A DNA stretch of 64,000 bases from Sedimentitalea nanhaiensis DSM 24252 (GTDB taxonomy: Bacteria > Pseudomonadota > Alphaproteobacteria > Rhodobacterales > Rhodobacteraceae), in NCBI RefSeq assembly GCF_000473225.1, contig NZ_KI421509.1, positions 3,986,165 to 4,050,164 of the forward strand, read 5' to 3'. Below are positions 54,171 to 62,755 of the stretch, one piece after another; position 1 is the stretch's first letter; every line of letters begins with the position of its first letter. Below the pieces are notes generated by a model. It worked only from the letters and a program-made list of their open reading frames with translations. It had not been told where the DNA came from and made no database searches. The translations under genes and the position numbers were made by a program.

Positions 54171-54439
54171 CTCACGTTTTCTCCCTGTACCGGCACCCAT
54201 GTTTGCAATCGTACCCAGTAGCGATGACGGCTTCACGACGCACGTTAAGTAGCGGAAAAACCGAGGTCAATGGTGTTGCTCGCCATCCATACAGGCGGCC
54301 TGACCCCAATTTGCCTGTCATTCAGCACGCCACAAGAAAGTTCGTGACGTCGCGCCCGGTGGCCTGTACGCAGCGCCTTTTTTGGGCTAACTGCTGCTAG
54401 CGAAAACAAATTTCACGCACATGAATGGAACGTTGTCGC
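54171..54439. promoter_or_regulatory. Divergent spacer between liv-type operon and RND efflux genes
   Basis: 269 bases between outward-facing genes, containing both promoters. I saw no strong inverted repeat or consensus promoter. Confidence 0.35.
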
Positions 54440-55582
54440 ATGACCCACCTGATCGCCACCCTGTCACAAGCGGTATGCCTGACCACGTTTTTGGCGACCA
54501 GCGCAGCATGGGCCCAGCAACCGCCTCTACCCGAAGTCGATGTAGTGACCCTCGAGGCTCAGGACATCACCCTCAGTTCCAAGCTGCCGGGCCGGATCGT
54601 AGCCTCGGGCGTGGCCGAGGTGCGCCCACAGGTGGCTGGCATCATCACCGAACGACTGTTCCGCGAAGGCAGCGCGGTCGAAGTGGGCGATCCGCTGTAC
54701 CGCATCGATTCGGCCAGCTACGCTGCCCAGGTCGCAGCGGCACAAGCATCGGTGTCGCTGGCTCAGGTCAATCTACGGGCCGCCGAGCGGGACGCGACAC
54801 GAATCCAGACTCTATTCGAGCGTAAGGTCGCCAGCGATCAGAATGTCGAAGATGCAAATTCCACCCGAGAGTCCATGGCCGCCGCATTGCAGGTGGCCCA
54901 GGCACAGTTGCAGGCCGCCGAGATAGATCTGGAACACACGACTATCCGGGCTGAACTTTCCGGACTCGTGGGTCGGTCGCTGACCACGCGCGGGGCGTTG
55001 GTCACGTCGGGTCAGGCTGCCCCATTGGCAATAATCCGGACTCTGGATCCGGTCTATGTGGATGTTACCCAATCTGCGGCAGAGCTGATCCGGGCCCGGC
55101 GCGGACTGCGCAACGCTGCCCTGGTCGCTGCCGACCAGACAGTTTCCCTGACCTTGGCGGACGGTTTGGCCTATGAGCACACCGGCTTATTGACGGCGGC
55201 CGAACCCTATGTAGACGAATTGACCGGCGTGGTCGTTCTGCGTCTGGAATTTCCCAATCCTGACTTGCTGTTACTGCCCGGAATGTATGTACAGGTTGAA
55301 CTGCCGCAAGGCGTGGCAAAGGGCGTGATCCTGGCCCCCCAGGAAGGTGTCGGCCGAGACAGGCGCGGGCGTCCCATCGCAATGGTAGTGAATGCCGACA
55401 ATGTGGTCGAGACCCGCGATCTGGTGACACTCGGCGACCACGGCGCATTCTGGATCGTCGAGGACGGGCTGGAGACGGGGGATCGGATCATCGTGGCCGG
55501 ATTGCAAAAGATCGGGGTCGGGATGACCGTGGCCCCCGTGGAGCGCGCCAATCCGGAACCCAAACCCGAGCCCGCCAACTGA
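54440..55582 (+). CDS. RND efflux periplasmic adaptor (membrane fusion protein, AcrA/MexA type)
   Basis: 380 residues. Signal sequence ending TSAAWA-QQ near residue 26, lipoyl half-motifs (LPGRIVASGVAEVRPQVAGI and DLEHTTIRAELSGLVGRSLT), a coiled-coil hairpin in between (AAAQASVSLAQVNLRAAERD) and the beta-barrel part with LLLLPGMYVQVELPQG. ATG at 54425 in the same frame is an alternative start. Links the pump encoded next to an outer-membrane channel, whose gene is not present here. Confidence 0.88.
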   Translation: MTHLIATLSQAVCLTTFLATSAAWAQQPPLPEVDVVTLEAQDITLSSKLPGRIVASGVAEVRPQVAGIITERLFREGSAVEVGDPLYRIDSASYAAQVAAAQASVSLAQVNLRAAERDATRIQTLFERKVASDQNVEDANSTRESMAAALQVAQAQLQAAEIDLEHTTIRAELSGLVGRSLTTRGALVTSGQAAPLAIIRTLDPVYVDVTQSAAELIRARRGLRNAALVAADQTVSLTLADGLAYEHTGLLTAAEPYVDELTGVVVLRLEFPNPDLLLLPGMYVQVELPQGVAKGVILAPQEGVGRDRRGRPIAMVVNADNVVETRDLVTLGDHGAFWIVEDGLETGDRIIVAGLQKIGVGMTVAPVERANPEPKPEPAN

Positions 55583-55630
55583 CACCCCCGCGCTGCGCGG
55601 GATTGATGCCCTGATCCGGAGACGCCACCC

Positions 55631-58600
55631 ATGGCCCAATTTTTCATCGGCAGACCGGTCTTTGCCTGGGTTGTCTCAATCCTGATCATGGGCATCGGCC
55701 TGTTGTCGATCAACACCCTGCCGGTGGCCCAATACCCGCAGATCGCACCACCCACCGTCAGCATCAACGCCAGCTATCCCGGTGCCTCGGCGCAAACCAT
55801 CGCAAACACGGTCACGCAGGTGGTCGAACAGCAAATGACCGGCCTGGACGGGCTGCGTTATATCAACTCGACCTCGTCCTCGACCGGCGGCGCCTCGATC
55901 ACGCTGACTTTCGAGACCGGCACCGATGTGGATATTGCGCAGGTGCAGGTCCAGAACAAGCTGGCCCAGGCCACACCGCTATTGCCCGAAACAGTACAGC
56001 GGCTGGGCGTAAGCGTGCGCAAATCGTCGTCCAGCTTCCTGATGGTGGTGGCGCTGATTTCCACGGACGGCTCGCTGGAACAGGTCGATCTTGCAGACTA
56101 TATGAACACCAACCTGGTCAATGATTTCAGCCGCATAGAAGGTGTCGGCGGCGTCCGGGTTTTCGGTGCGAAATATGCGATGCGCATCTGGCTGGACCCG
56201 TCCAAGCTGGCTGCGTTCGAACTGACGCCGACGGATGTGATCGGTGCCGTGTCCGAACAGAACACCCAGATCACCGCCGGATCCTTTGGCCAGTTGCCCG
56301 CACCCGAAGGGCAACAACTGAACGCCACCATCACCGCCCAGTCGTTGCTGTCCACCCCGGAAGACTTCGAACAGATCGTACTGCGGGCCCAGACCGATGG
56401 CGGGCTCGTGCTCCTCAAGGATGTGGCGCGGATCGAGATCGGCGCGGAAAACTATGACACCATCGCCCGATTCAATGGCAACCCCTCGGCCGGGATGGCG
56501 ATTCAGCTGGCATCGGGGGCCAACGCGCTGGACACTGCCGAACGGGTCAAGAGCCAGATGGAGAAATATGCCCAGTTTTTTCCCGAGAACGTGGACTATG
56601 TGATTCCGTTCGACACCTCGCCGTTTGTGAAAATCTCGATCGAAGAGGTGCAAAAGACCCTGTTTGAGGCAATCGGCCTCGTGTTTCTGGTGATGCTGCT
56701 GTTCCTTCAGAACTTTCGCGCCACGTTGATCCCGACATTGGCAGTGCCGGTGGTGCTGTTGGGCACCTTCGGAATTCTTGCGGTGGCTGGGTTCACCATC
56801 AACACCCTGACAATGCTGGCCATGGTGCTGGCCATCGGTCTGCTGGTCGATGACGCCATCGTGGTGGTCGAAAACGTCGAGCGCATCATGGAAGAGGAAG
56901 GCCTGGATCCGGTCGCCGCGACCCGCAAATCGATGGGGCAGATCACCGGCGCGCTGATCGGTATTGCGCTGGTCCTATCGGCGGTCTTCGTTCCCATGGC
57001 GTTTTTCGGCGGCTCGACCGGCGTGATTTATCAACAGTTCTCGATCACCATCGTTTCGGCGATGGGACTGTCGGTTCTGGTCGCGCTGACCTTGACCCCT
57101 GCCCTGTGCGCCACGCTGCTGCGGCCGCGCAAACCGGGCCATGTCAAGCGAGGCCCGGCGGCCTGGTTCAACAGTGCGTTTGGCGGGCTGACACGGGGCT
57201 ATGTGGGCGCTGTCGGGCACATCCTGCGCCGCCCGCTGCGCATCGGGCTGATCTATGGCGTCTTGATCTGGGCAATGGTCTGGATGTTCAACAACACCCC
57301 GACCGGGTTCTTGCCGGACGAAGACCAGGGCATCATGTTCACCCTGATTCAGGCCCCCACCGGTGCCACGGCGGAACGCACGCTTGATGTGGTCAAACAG
57401 GTCGAGCATCATTTCCTCGAAGGGGAAAAGGACACGGTGGAGTCGATGTTCGGCGTGGTCGGTTTCAGTTTCGGCGGCCAGGGCCAGAACGTGGGCATGG
57501 CCTTTGTCCGCCTGCGCGACTGGTCCGAACGGCCGCGCCCGGACCAAAGCGTCGGTGCCGTGGCCGGACGGGCCTATGCCGCCCTTTCGTCGATCAAGGA
57601 TGCTTTTGTGTTTCCCATCGTACCGCCTGCGGTAACCGAGTTGGGCAACGTCAGCGGCTTCGACTTTTTTCTGCAGGCGCGCAGCGGGCAAAGCCATGAA
57701 CAACTGCTTGCGGCGCGCAACACCCTGTTGGGAATGGCGGCGGCAAGTCCGGTGATCGGATCGGCCCGGCCTTCAGGTTTGGAGGATGCGGCCCAGTTCA
57801 ATCTGGATATCGACTGGCGCGCAGCAGGTGCCATGGGGGTTTCGGCCAGCGACGTAGGGAACCTGTTGACGGTGGCCTGGGCCGGGCGATACGTCAACGA
57901 TTTTGTCGATCAGGGCCAGATCAAGCGGGTCTACGTTCAGGGCGAATCCGATGCCCGCGCCGGACCCGCAGATATCGAACGCTGGCGCGTGCGCAATGCC
58001 ACAGGCGGGTTGGTGCCGTTCTCGAACTTCACCTCTGGATCCTGGAGCTTTGGCCCCCAAGGCTTGTCGCGCTATAACGGCGTGCCTGCCATGCAGATCC
58101 AGGGATCGCCCGCGCCAGACGTGACCACAGGTGAAGCCATGGCGGAAATCGAACGCCTGGCCGAACAGCTGCCGCCAGGTTTTGCGGTGGCCTGGACCGG
58201 CCTGTCGCTCGAAGAACGCGACTCTGGCAACCAGGCGCCGATGCTGTACGCGCTGTCGCTGGCTGCGGTTTTCCTGTGTCTGGCGGCCCTGTATGAAAGC
58301 TGGGCGATCCCGTTTGCAGTGATGCTGGCCATGCCCATCGGGGTTTTGGGCGCATTGGCCGGGGCATGGGCAGGCGGGTTCGAGAACGGCGTGTTCTTTC
58401 AGGTCGGACTACTGACCGTAATCGGTCTGACCGGCAAAAACGCGATCCTGATCGTCGAATTCGCCCGCGACCGGGTGGCGACAGGCGAACCACCCCTCAC
58501 GGCGGTCACCGAGGCCGCGCGGCAGCGGTTTCGCCCGATCATCATGACATCTATGGCATTTTCGCTGGGGGTCTTGCCTCTGGTGTTAAGCACCGGTGCC

Positions 58601-58756
58601 GGGTCCGGCGGACGCACCGCCATCGGTTCGGGCGTGCTGGGTGGGACTATTGCGGCGACTGTTTTGGGGGTTCTGCTGGTGCCGCTGTTTTATATCCTGA
58701 CAAATCGATTGGTCGGCAGGCGGCGCACCCCGGCGGGCATCGAAACCGGGACGTAA
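55631..58756 (+). CDS. RND multidrug efflux pump inner-membrane subunit (AcrB/MexB type, HAE1)
   Basis: 1041 residues, full length for HAE1 pumps, with twelve membrane helices and two large periplasmic loops. N-terminus MAQFFIGRPVFAWVVSILIM; helix 4 carries the proton-relay pair in LAIGLLVDDAIVVVENVERI (D-D); helix 10-11 region has GLTGKNAILIVEFARD with the essential Lys. Expels hydrophobic compounds using the proton gradient. It follows the adaptor gene after a 48-base gap containing a small GC hairpin. No TetR- or LysR-type regulator is adjacent. Confidence 0.92.
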   Translation: MAQFFIGRPVFAWVVSILIMGIGLLSINTLPVAQYPQIAPPTVSINASYPGASAQTIANTVTQVVEQQMTGLDGLRYINSTSSSTGGASITLTFETGTDVDIAQVQVQNKLAQATPLLPETVQRLGVSVRKSSSSFLMVVALISTDGSLEQVDLADYMNTNLVNDFSRIEGVGGVRVFGAKYAMRIWLDPSKLAAFELTPTDVIGAVSEQNTQITAGSFGQLPAPEGQQLNATITAQSLLSTPEDFEQIVLRAQTDGGLVLLKDVARIEIGAENYDTIARFNGNPSAGMAIQLASGANALDTAERVKSQMEKYAQFFPENVDYVIPFDTSPFVKISIEEVQKTLFEAIGLVFLVMLLFLQNFRATLIPTLAVPVVLLGTFGILAVAGFTINTLTMLAMVLAIGLLVDDAIVVVENVERIMEEEGLDPVAATRKSMGQITGALIGIALVLSAVFVPMAFFGGSTGVIYQQFSITIVSAMGLSVLVALTLTPALCATLLRPRKPGHVKRGPAAWFNSAFGGLTRGYVGAVGHILRRPLRIGLIYGVLIWAMVWMFNNTPTGFLPDEDQGIMFTLIQAPTGATAERTLDVVKQVEHHFLEGEKDTVESMFGVVGFSFGGQGQNVGMAFVRLRDWSERPRPDQSVGAVAGRAYAALSSIKDAFVFPIVPPAVTELGNVSGFDFFLQARSGQSHEQLLAARNTLLGMAAASPVIGSARPSGLEDAAQFNLDIDWRAAGAMGVSASDVGNLLTVAWAGRYVNDFVDQGQIKRVYVQGESDARAGPADIERWRVRNATGGLVPFSNFTSGSWSFGPQGLSRYNGVPAMQIQGSPAPDVTTGEAMAEIERLAEQLPPGFAVAWTGLSLEERDSGNQAPMLYALSLAAVFLCLAALYESWAIPFAVMLAMPIGVLGALAGAWAGGFENGVFFQVGLLTVIGLTGKNAILIVEFARDRVATGEPPLTAVTEAARQRFRPIIMTSMAFSLGVLPLVLSTGAGSGGRTAIGSGVLGGTIAATVLGVLLVPLFYILTNRLVGRRRTPAGIETGT

Positions 58757-58855
58757 CGGCAGCCCGGTCCAAGGGTTTTCGACGCCCCAATGGCTGTGCA
58801 TAGTGCCTCCTGACGCGGGGAGGATCGCCTGCCGCGTCGCAATCGGAGACACATC

Positions 58856-60001
58856 ATGGTCGGAGCCATAACAGCAGGTCTTTTTCTGGGCGCTCCGGCA
58901 ATTGTTCTTCTTATGGTCCGCCACATTGCCCTCGCACGCGCGTTGGGGCCGATCGTGCTATGCTATGCACTGGGGTTGCTGATTGGGTTGACGGGTCTGC
59001 TCCCCGACAGCGGCACCGCCATACACACCAGCGTCACCGAGGCCAGCCTGGCCCTGGCATTGCCGCTGCTGCTGTTTTCCGTCGATTTCCGCGCCTGGAG
59101 ACACGTGGCCGGCCGGGCGATGGTGTCTATGCTGTTTGCTGTGATTTCGGTCGTGACACTGGCAACCGCACTGTATTATCTGTTTGCCGCCCGGGGCATC
59201 AGCCAGGCCGAACAACTTTCCGGCATGGCGGTGGGCATGTATACCGGCGGCATCGCCAACCTGGGCGCGATCAAGCTGGCGCTGAACATTCCAGACGGGC
59301 GCTATCTGTTGTTTGCTACGGTCGACACCGCGATCGGGGCGCTCTACCTGCTGTTCGTTCTGACATTGGCACCACGCCTGTTCGGGCGCTTTCTGCCGCG
59401 CTTTCCCGATGCTTTTCGCGGGGACGTCACCACCGAGATGGCCCGGGAACATTATGCCGACCTGCTGTTCCTGCGATCCTTACCGGGTGTTCTGTCCGCG
59501 CTCCTGGCGGCGGGGGCTTGCGTTGGGCTGGCAGTCCTGCTTGCATCGATGCTGCACTTTGCAGAACCGCAGATCATGGTGATCGTCCTGCTCACGACTT
59601 TTGGACTTCTGGCCTCGTTCATTCCGCCGATCCGGGACAACGTCCATGCGCCCCGGCTCGGCATGTACCTGATCTATGTCTTCTCGATTTGCGTAGCCGC
59701 CTCTCTGAATCTGAGCGCGCTGACTGATATGGACCCGATGATATTGGTGTTCATCGTGATTGCCACCTTCGGCAGCCTGGCCCTGCATGCGATCCTGTGC
59801 CGGGTGGCGCGGGTGGACGCGGATACGTTTCTGATCACCTCGGTCGCCGCCATCATGTCACCCGCCTTTGTGCCGATGGTCGCGCGCAATCTGCGCAATC
59901 CCGCAATCCTGATCTCGGGCATGGCGACCGGCATTCTGGGCTTTGCAATCGGAAATTACCTGGGCATTTCCGTTGCCCTGCTCCTGGCTGCCAAAGGATA
60001 G
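58856..60001 (+). CDS. DUF819 family membrane protein
   Basis: 381 residues with about 11 helices. The conserved GMAVGMYTGGIANLGAIKLA near residue 120-140 and AAIMSPAFVPMVARNLRNPA near the end are DUF819 (YjcL-like) marks. The family resembles sodium-dependent transporters in fold, but function is unknown. It is followed 5 bases later by a PLP enzyme, so it may carry that enzyme's substrate or product. Confidence 0.82.
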   Translation: MVGAITAGLFLGAPAIVLLMVRHIALARALGPIVLCYALGLLIGLTGLLPDSGTAIHTSVTEASLALALPLLLFSVDFRAWRHVAGRAMVSMLFAVISVVTLATALYYLFAARGISQAEQLSGMAVGMYTGGIANLGAIKLALNIPDGRYLLFATVDTAIGALYLLFVLTLAPRLFGRFLPRFPDAFRGDVTTEMAREHYADLLFLRSLPGVLSALLAAGACVGLAVLLASMLHFAEPQIMVIVLLTTFGLLASFIPPIRDNVHAPRLGMYLIYVFSICVAASLNLSALTDMDPMILVFIVIATFGSLALHAILCRVARVDADTFLITSVAAIMSPAFVPMVARNLRNPAILISGMATGILGFAIGNYLGISVALLLAAKG

Positions 60002-60006
60002 ACGAG

Positions 60007-61428
60007 ATGGACAGACCAAGCCTGCCACCACAGGGCCGCCCCGAAGCCGAAGTGCTGGACGATCTGAAACGGTTCGGACAGAACGATCCCGATTACCGCA
60101 ATCACCGGATCTGGAGCCTGGTTTATCATCTGGATGACGCGCATGACGATTTCACGGCGGCGGCATATCGGCAATATTCGTCGGCCAACGGGCTGAACCC
60201 TGCCGCCTTTCAAAGCCTCAAGCGTATGGAAAGCGAAATCGTTGCAATGGTCGCGACCCTGCTGCACGGCGGCCCGGAAACCTGCGGTGTACTGACCGCC
60301 GGTGGCACTGAGAGCTGTCTGATGGCGGTCAAGACCTATCGCGACATGGCCCGCAAGCGGCGCGGCGTCCATCGGCCCAATATGGCGATCCCGGCGACGG
60401 CGCATGTGGCCTGGTTCAAGGCGGCCGAATATTTTGGGGTCACGCCCCGATTATTGCCAATGACCGCGGATTTGGCCACCGATGTCACCCGGCTGAACCG
60501 CAAGATCGATCGCAACACCGTGATGGTGTTGGGGTCTGCGCCGGAATATCCGCACGGCACCATCGACGCGATTGCCGCAATGGGCAAGACTGCCGCCCGC
60601 CGTCATGTGCCGCTGCATATCGATGCGTGCGTTGGCGGGATGATTCTGCCGTTTATGGCGATGAACGGGGCCGATTTGCCCGAGTGGGATTTTCGGGTGC
60701 CCGGTGTCACCTCGATTTCGACGGATCTGCACAAATACGGCTATACGTCCAAGGGTGCCTCATTGATCCTGTACCGCAATCTGGATCTGCTGAAGTACCA
60801 GATGTTCGTCTACCAGGATTGGCCCGGAGGCGTATTCGCGTCGCCCGCGCTGCTAGGCACGCGCCCGGGAGGGGCCTATGCCTCGGCCTGGGCCGTGATG
60901 CAGAAACTCGGCATCCAAGGCTATCGCGATTTAGCCGCCCAGACCACTGAAGCCGTCGAAATATTAAAAGCCGGGATTGCGAACATAGACGGGCTGCGCA
61001 TTCTCGGGCACCCTCAGGGGCCGCTGCTGTCCTTTGGATCGACTGAAAGCGCGGTCAGTATCTTTGCGGTCGCCGACCAGTTGGAAACCAAGGGCTGGAG
61101 CGTCAACCGGGTGCAGAACCCCGACGGCATCCACGCCATGGTCACGGCACGGCACCGCGAGGTGACGGAACACTACCTGTCGGACCTGGCCCAGGCCGTT
61201 GCAACCGTGCGCGCTGACCCGAAACTGGCCCGCATCGGAGGGGCCGCGACCTATGGCATGATGGCTCATGTTCCGCTGCGCGGCATGGTCCGCGCCAAAG
61301 TGCTGGATGTGTTCGCCGAGATGTACCGCGCCGGCGGTGGCAAGCTGCGGTTGGACAACAGACCCCGCCCCCCTGTGCCCGAACGGCTGATGGCGCGCTA
61401 TGCGCAATGGAAGGCCCGCAGAAGTTGA
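60007..61428 (+). CDS. PLP-dependent decarboxylase/lyase of the sphingosine-1-phosphate lyase type
   Basis: 473 residues, fold-type I group II decarboxylase family and closest in pattern to sphingosine-phosphate lyase-like proteins: ICR-like GVLTAGGTESCLMAVKTYRD (cofactor phosphate site), HIDACVGGMILPF (Asp that binds the pyridine N) and STDLHKYGYTSKGASLILYR with the PLP lysine near residue 242. GARRPGGAYASAW-like GTRPGGAYASAWAVM follows. The start at 60007 is preceded by AGGATAGACGAG. Bacterial homologues act on phosphorylated sphingoid bases or on amino acids; the substrate here is not known. Confidence 0.85.
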   Translation: MDRPSLPPQGRPEAEVLDDLKRFGQNDPDYRNHRIWSLVYHLDDAHDDFTAAAYRQYSSANGLNPAAFQSLKRMESEIVAMVATLLHGGPETCGVLTAGGTESCLMAVKTYRDMARKRRGVHRPNMAIPATAHVAWFKAAEYFGVTPRLLPMTADLATDVTRLNRKIDRNTVMVLGSAPEYPHGTIDAIAAMGKTAARRHVPLHIDACVGGMILPFMAMNGADLPEWDFRVPGVTSISTDLHKYGYTSKGASLILYRNLDLLKYQMFVYQDWPGGVFASPALLGTRPGGAYASAWAVMQKLGIQGYRDLAAQTTEAVEILKAGIANIDGLRILGHPQGPLLSFGSTESAVSIFAVADQLETKGWSVNRVQNPDGIHAMVTARHREVTEHYLSDLAQAVATVRADPKLARIGGAATYGMMAHVPLRGMVRAKVLDVFAEMYRAGGGKLRLDNRPRPPVPERLMARYAQWKARRS

Positions 61429-61849
61429 CCTCCCGCACAGCAAACCTGCCGCTCCAAGAGTCAAGGTTGACGCATTCTGATCGTCCGTCGCCTCATTGCG
61501 GTACTGAACGACAGGCTGGCAGCGCTGAAACATTCCCATCCGGTTGACGGACCGAAGTGCCTTGCGGCAACGACGGGCTGAAACAATCAGATATTCTTGC
61601 CGGTTTTCTGGACCCGAACTGTCCGAACCGGCAAGTCTATCGTTGCCACCGCATAGCTGCCGTTCGGGGCAAAATGGACAGGGCCGCACTGCAATACAGA
61701 TTGCCGCGATGTCATCCCAGAAATCCGGTCATGTTTTTCCGTCTCCACGTCGGTCGCCCGCCGACCTTGGCGCGCTTGGCCGCTGGGCTCCGTTGTCTTC
61801 AGCATGCCTAGCCGAATGCCAGGCTGGATCAACACGATCAGGTCGTCCG

Positions 61850-61953
61850 AAGTGAGCGCGGTCTGGCGTGATCCCGATTTCAATCCGGCCCTCAAGGCGT
61901 TCTATTGTGCTCGTGCCATCAAAATCCCTCGTTGGACATGCTAGGCGTTTGAT
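61850..61953 (+). pseudogene. DUF3604-family fragment
   Basis: A short frame reads SAVWRDPDFNPALKAFYCAR and ends IPRWTC stop. This corresponds to the C-terminal WxDPDFDPxxxAFYYxRxLEIPTPRW signature of DUF3604 proteins, with several conserved residues lost. Nothing recognisable precedes it (61429-61849), so only a scrap of the gene remains. Confidence 0.5.
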
Positions 61954-61977
61954 CCCACGATTTGATAGTGCGATCCT

Positions 61978-62263
61978 TTGCAGGACTGGAAGGACGCGCT
62001 ATGGGGCAAGTTCGTCACGGGAGCGCCACGTACGGTTACCCGGCAGGGTATTGCCAGGCAATCGCCTGCCGGACAACGGAACCGAACAATTCAGGACGCG
62101 ACAGTTAAACGCTTCCAGTACGAGAGCCATGATCGGCTGCGCGCGCCGCCTGAAGACCCCCAGCGGCCTCACGCCCTGTGAATACATCTGCAAGATCCGG
62201 ACATCAGAGCCGGGTCGATCCATCTGGGACCCGATCCACAAGATGCCGGGACTGAACACCTAG
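61978..62263 (+). pseudogene. IS481-family transposase C-terminal remnant
   Basis: The pieces GQRNRTIQDATVKRFQYESH, then (shifted by a deletion) RRLKTPSGLTPCEYICKI and DPIHKMPGLNT with a stop at 62261-62263 make up the conserved end of an IS481-type transposase. The catalytic domain is absent. A palindromic repeat (62037-62062) lies just before GQRNRT. Confidence 0.75.
62037..62062 (+). repeat. Tandem-hairpin palindromic repeat, copy C, next to IS481 relic
   Basis: TACCC-GGCA-GGGTA followed by ATTGC-CAG-GCAAT. Compared with copies A and B (TGCCC-GGCA-GGGCA and CATTGC-GCA-GCAATG) both members of one base pair in the first stem have changed, so the hairpin is conserved although the sequence is not. 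It interrupts the IS481 coding sequence before GQRNRT. Confidence 0.6.
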
Positions 62264-62279
62264 AGTCAGGATCCATAAC

Positions 62280-62357
62280 CAATAGGTGACAATAGCTGAG
62301 AGGCAGATCTTGTGGCATCGGTCATAGCGGATTGCCTCGCGTTTCCAATCCTTGAGC
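62280..62357 (-). pseudogene. IS5-family transposase C-terminal scrap
   Basis: Leftward LKDWKREAIRYDRCHKICLS matches the RLKDWRRIATRYDRC end-signature of IS5 transposases. Only about 25 residues remain. Confidence 0.6.
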
Positions 62358-62669
62358 CTAGTTTACCTCATGGCCCGGCAGTCCGATATGCTGAGCGGAA
62401 ATCGCATCCTGGTTTGCACGTCTGTAGTTGACGAATGAATTGGCGCTCAGGACCACAAAGAAACTGTCCATATCAATCAATACATAGCCCCTTTCGAACA
62501 GGACACGCGAAAGCAGCCGAATATCTTTGCCATAGATCCTCCGTCTGCCCAGCAGCTCAGAGAGTAGTTTGCGCGGTATTCTGTAGCGACCGGAGGATTT
62601 GCCACCAAAACCTGTATCGTACATCGCCGCAAGTGCGTTGGCCGCTGTGTCAATGTTCTCTCTATCCAT
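62358..62669 (-). CDS. Small protein of unknown function
   Basis: 103 residues with a central basic, helix-rich stretch (RIPRKLLSELLGRRRIYGKD, then IRLLSRVLFERGYVLIDMD) that could be a winged helix; I do not recognise the family. It has an ordinary start (MDRENIDTAANALAAMYDTG) but no clear ribosome site. It is divergent from mgtE across a 24-bp perfect palindrome, so it may be the regulator that binds there. Confidence 0.6.
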   Translation of the reverse strand: MDRENIDTAANALAAMYDTGFGGKSSGRYRIPRKLLSELLGRRRIYGKDIRLLSRVLFERGYVLIDMDSFFVVLSANSFVNYRRANQDAISAQHIGLPGHEVN

Positions 62670-62691
62670 ACGGACAGACTAATATAAATAG

Positions 62692-62715
62692 AAATTTTGT
62701 CTATAGACAAAATTT
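62692..62715. promoter_or_regulatory. Perfect 24-bp palindrome between small unknown gene and mgtE
   Basis: AAATTTTGTC-TATA-GACAAAATTT, a perfect dyad with the arms meeting at TATA. It lies 23 bases from the leftward start and 41 from the mgtE start, and is far more A/T-rich than the surroundings. This is the size and position of an operator for a dimeric repressor. Confidence 0.75.
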
Positions 62716-62755
62716 TGTCACATACATACTACGGGAACGAGCAGGAGAGTTTAGG

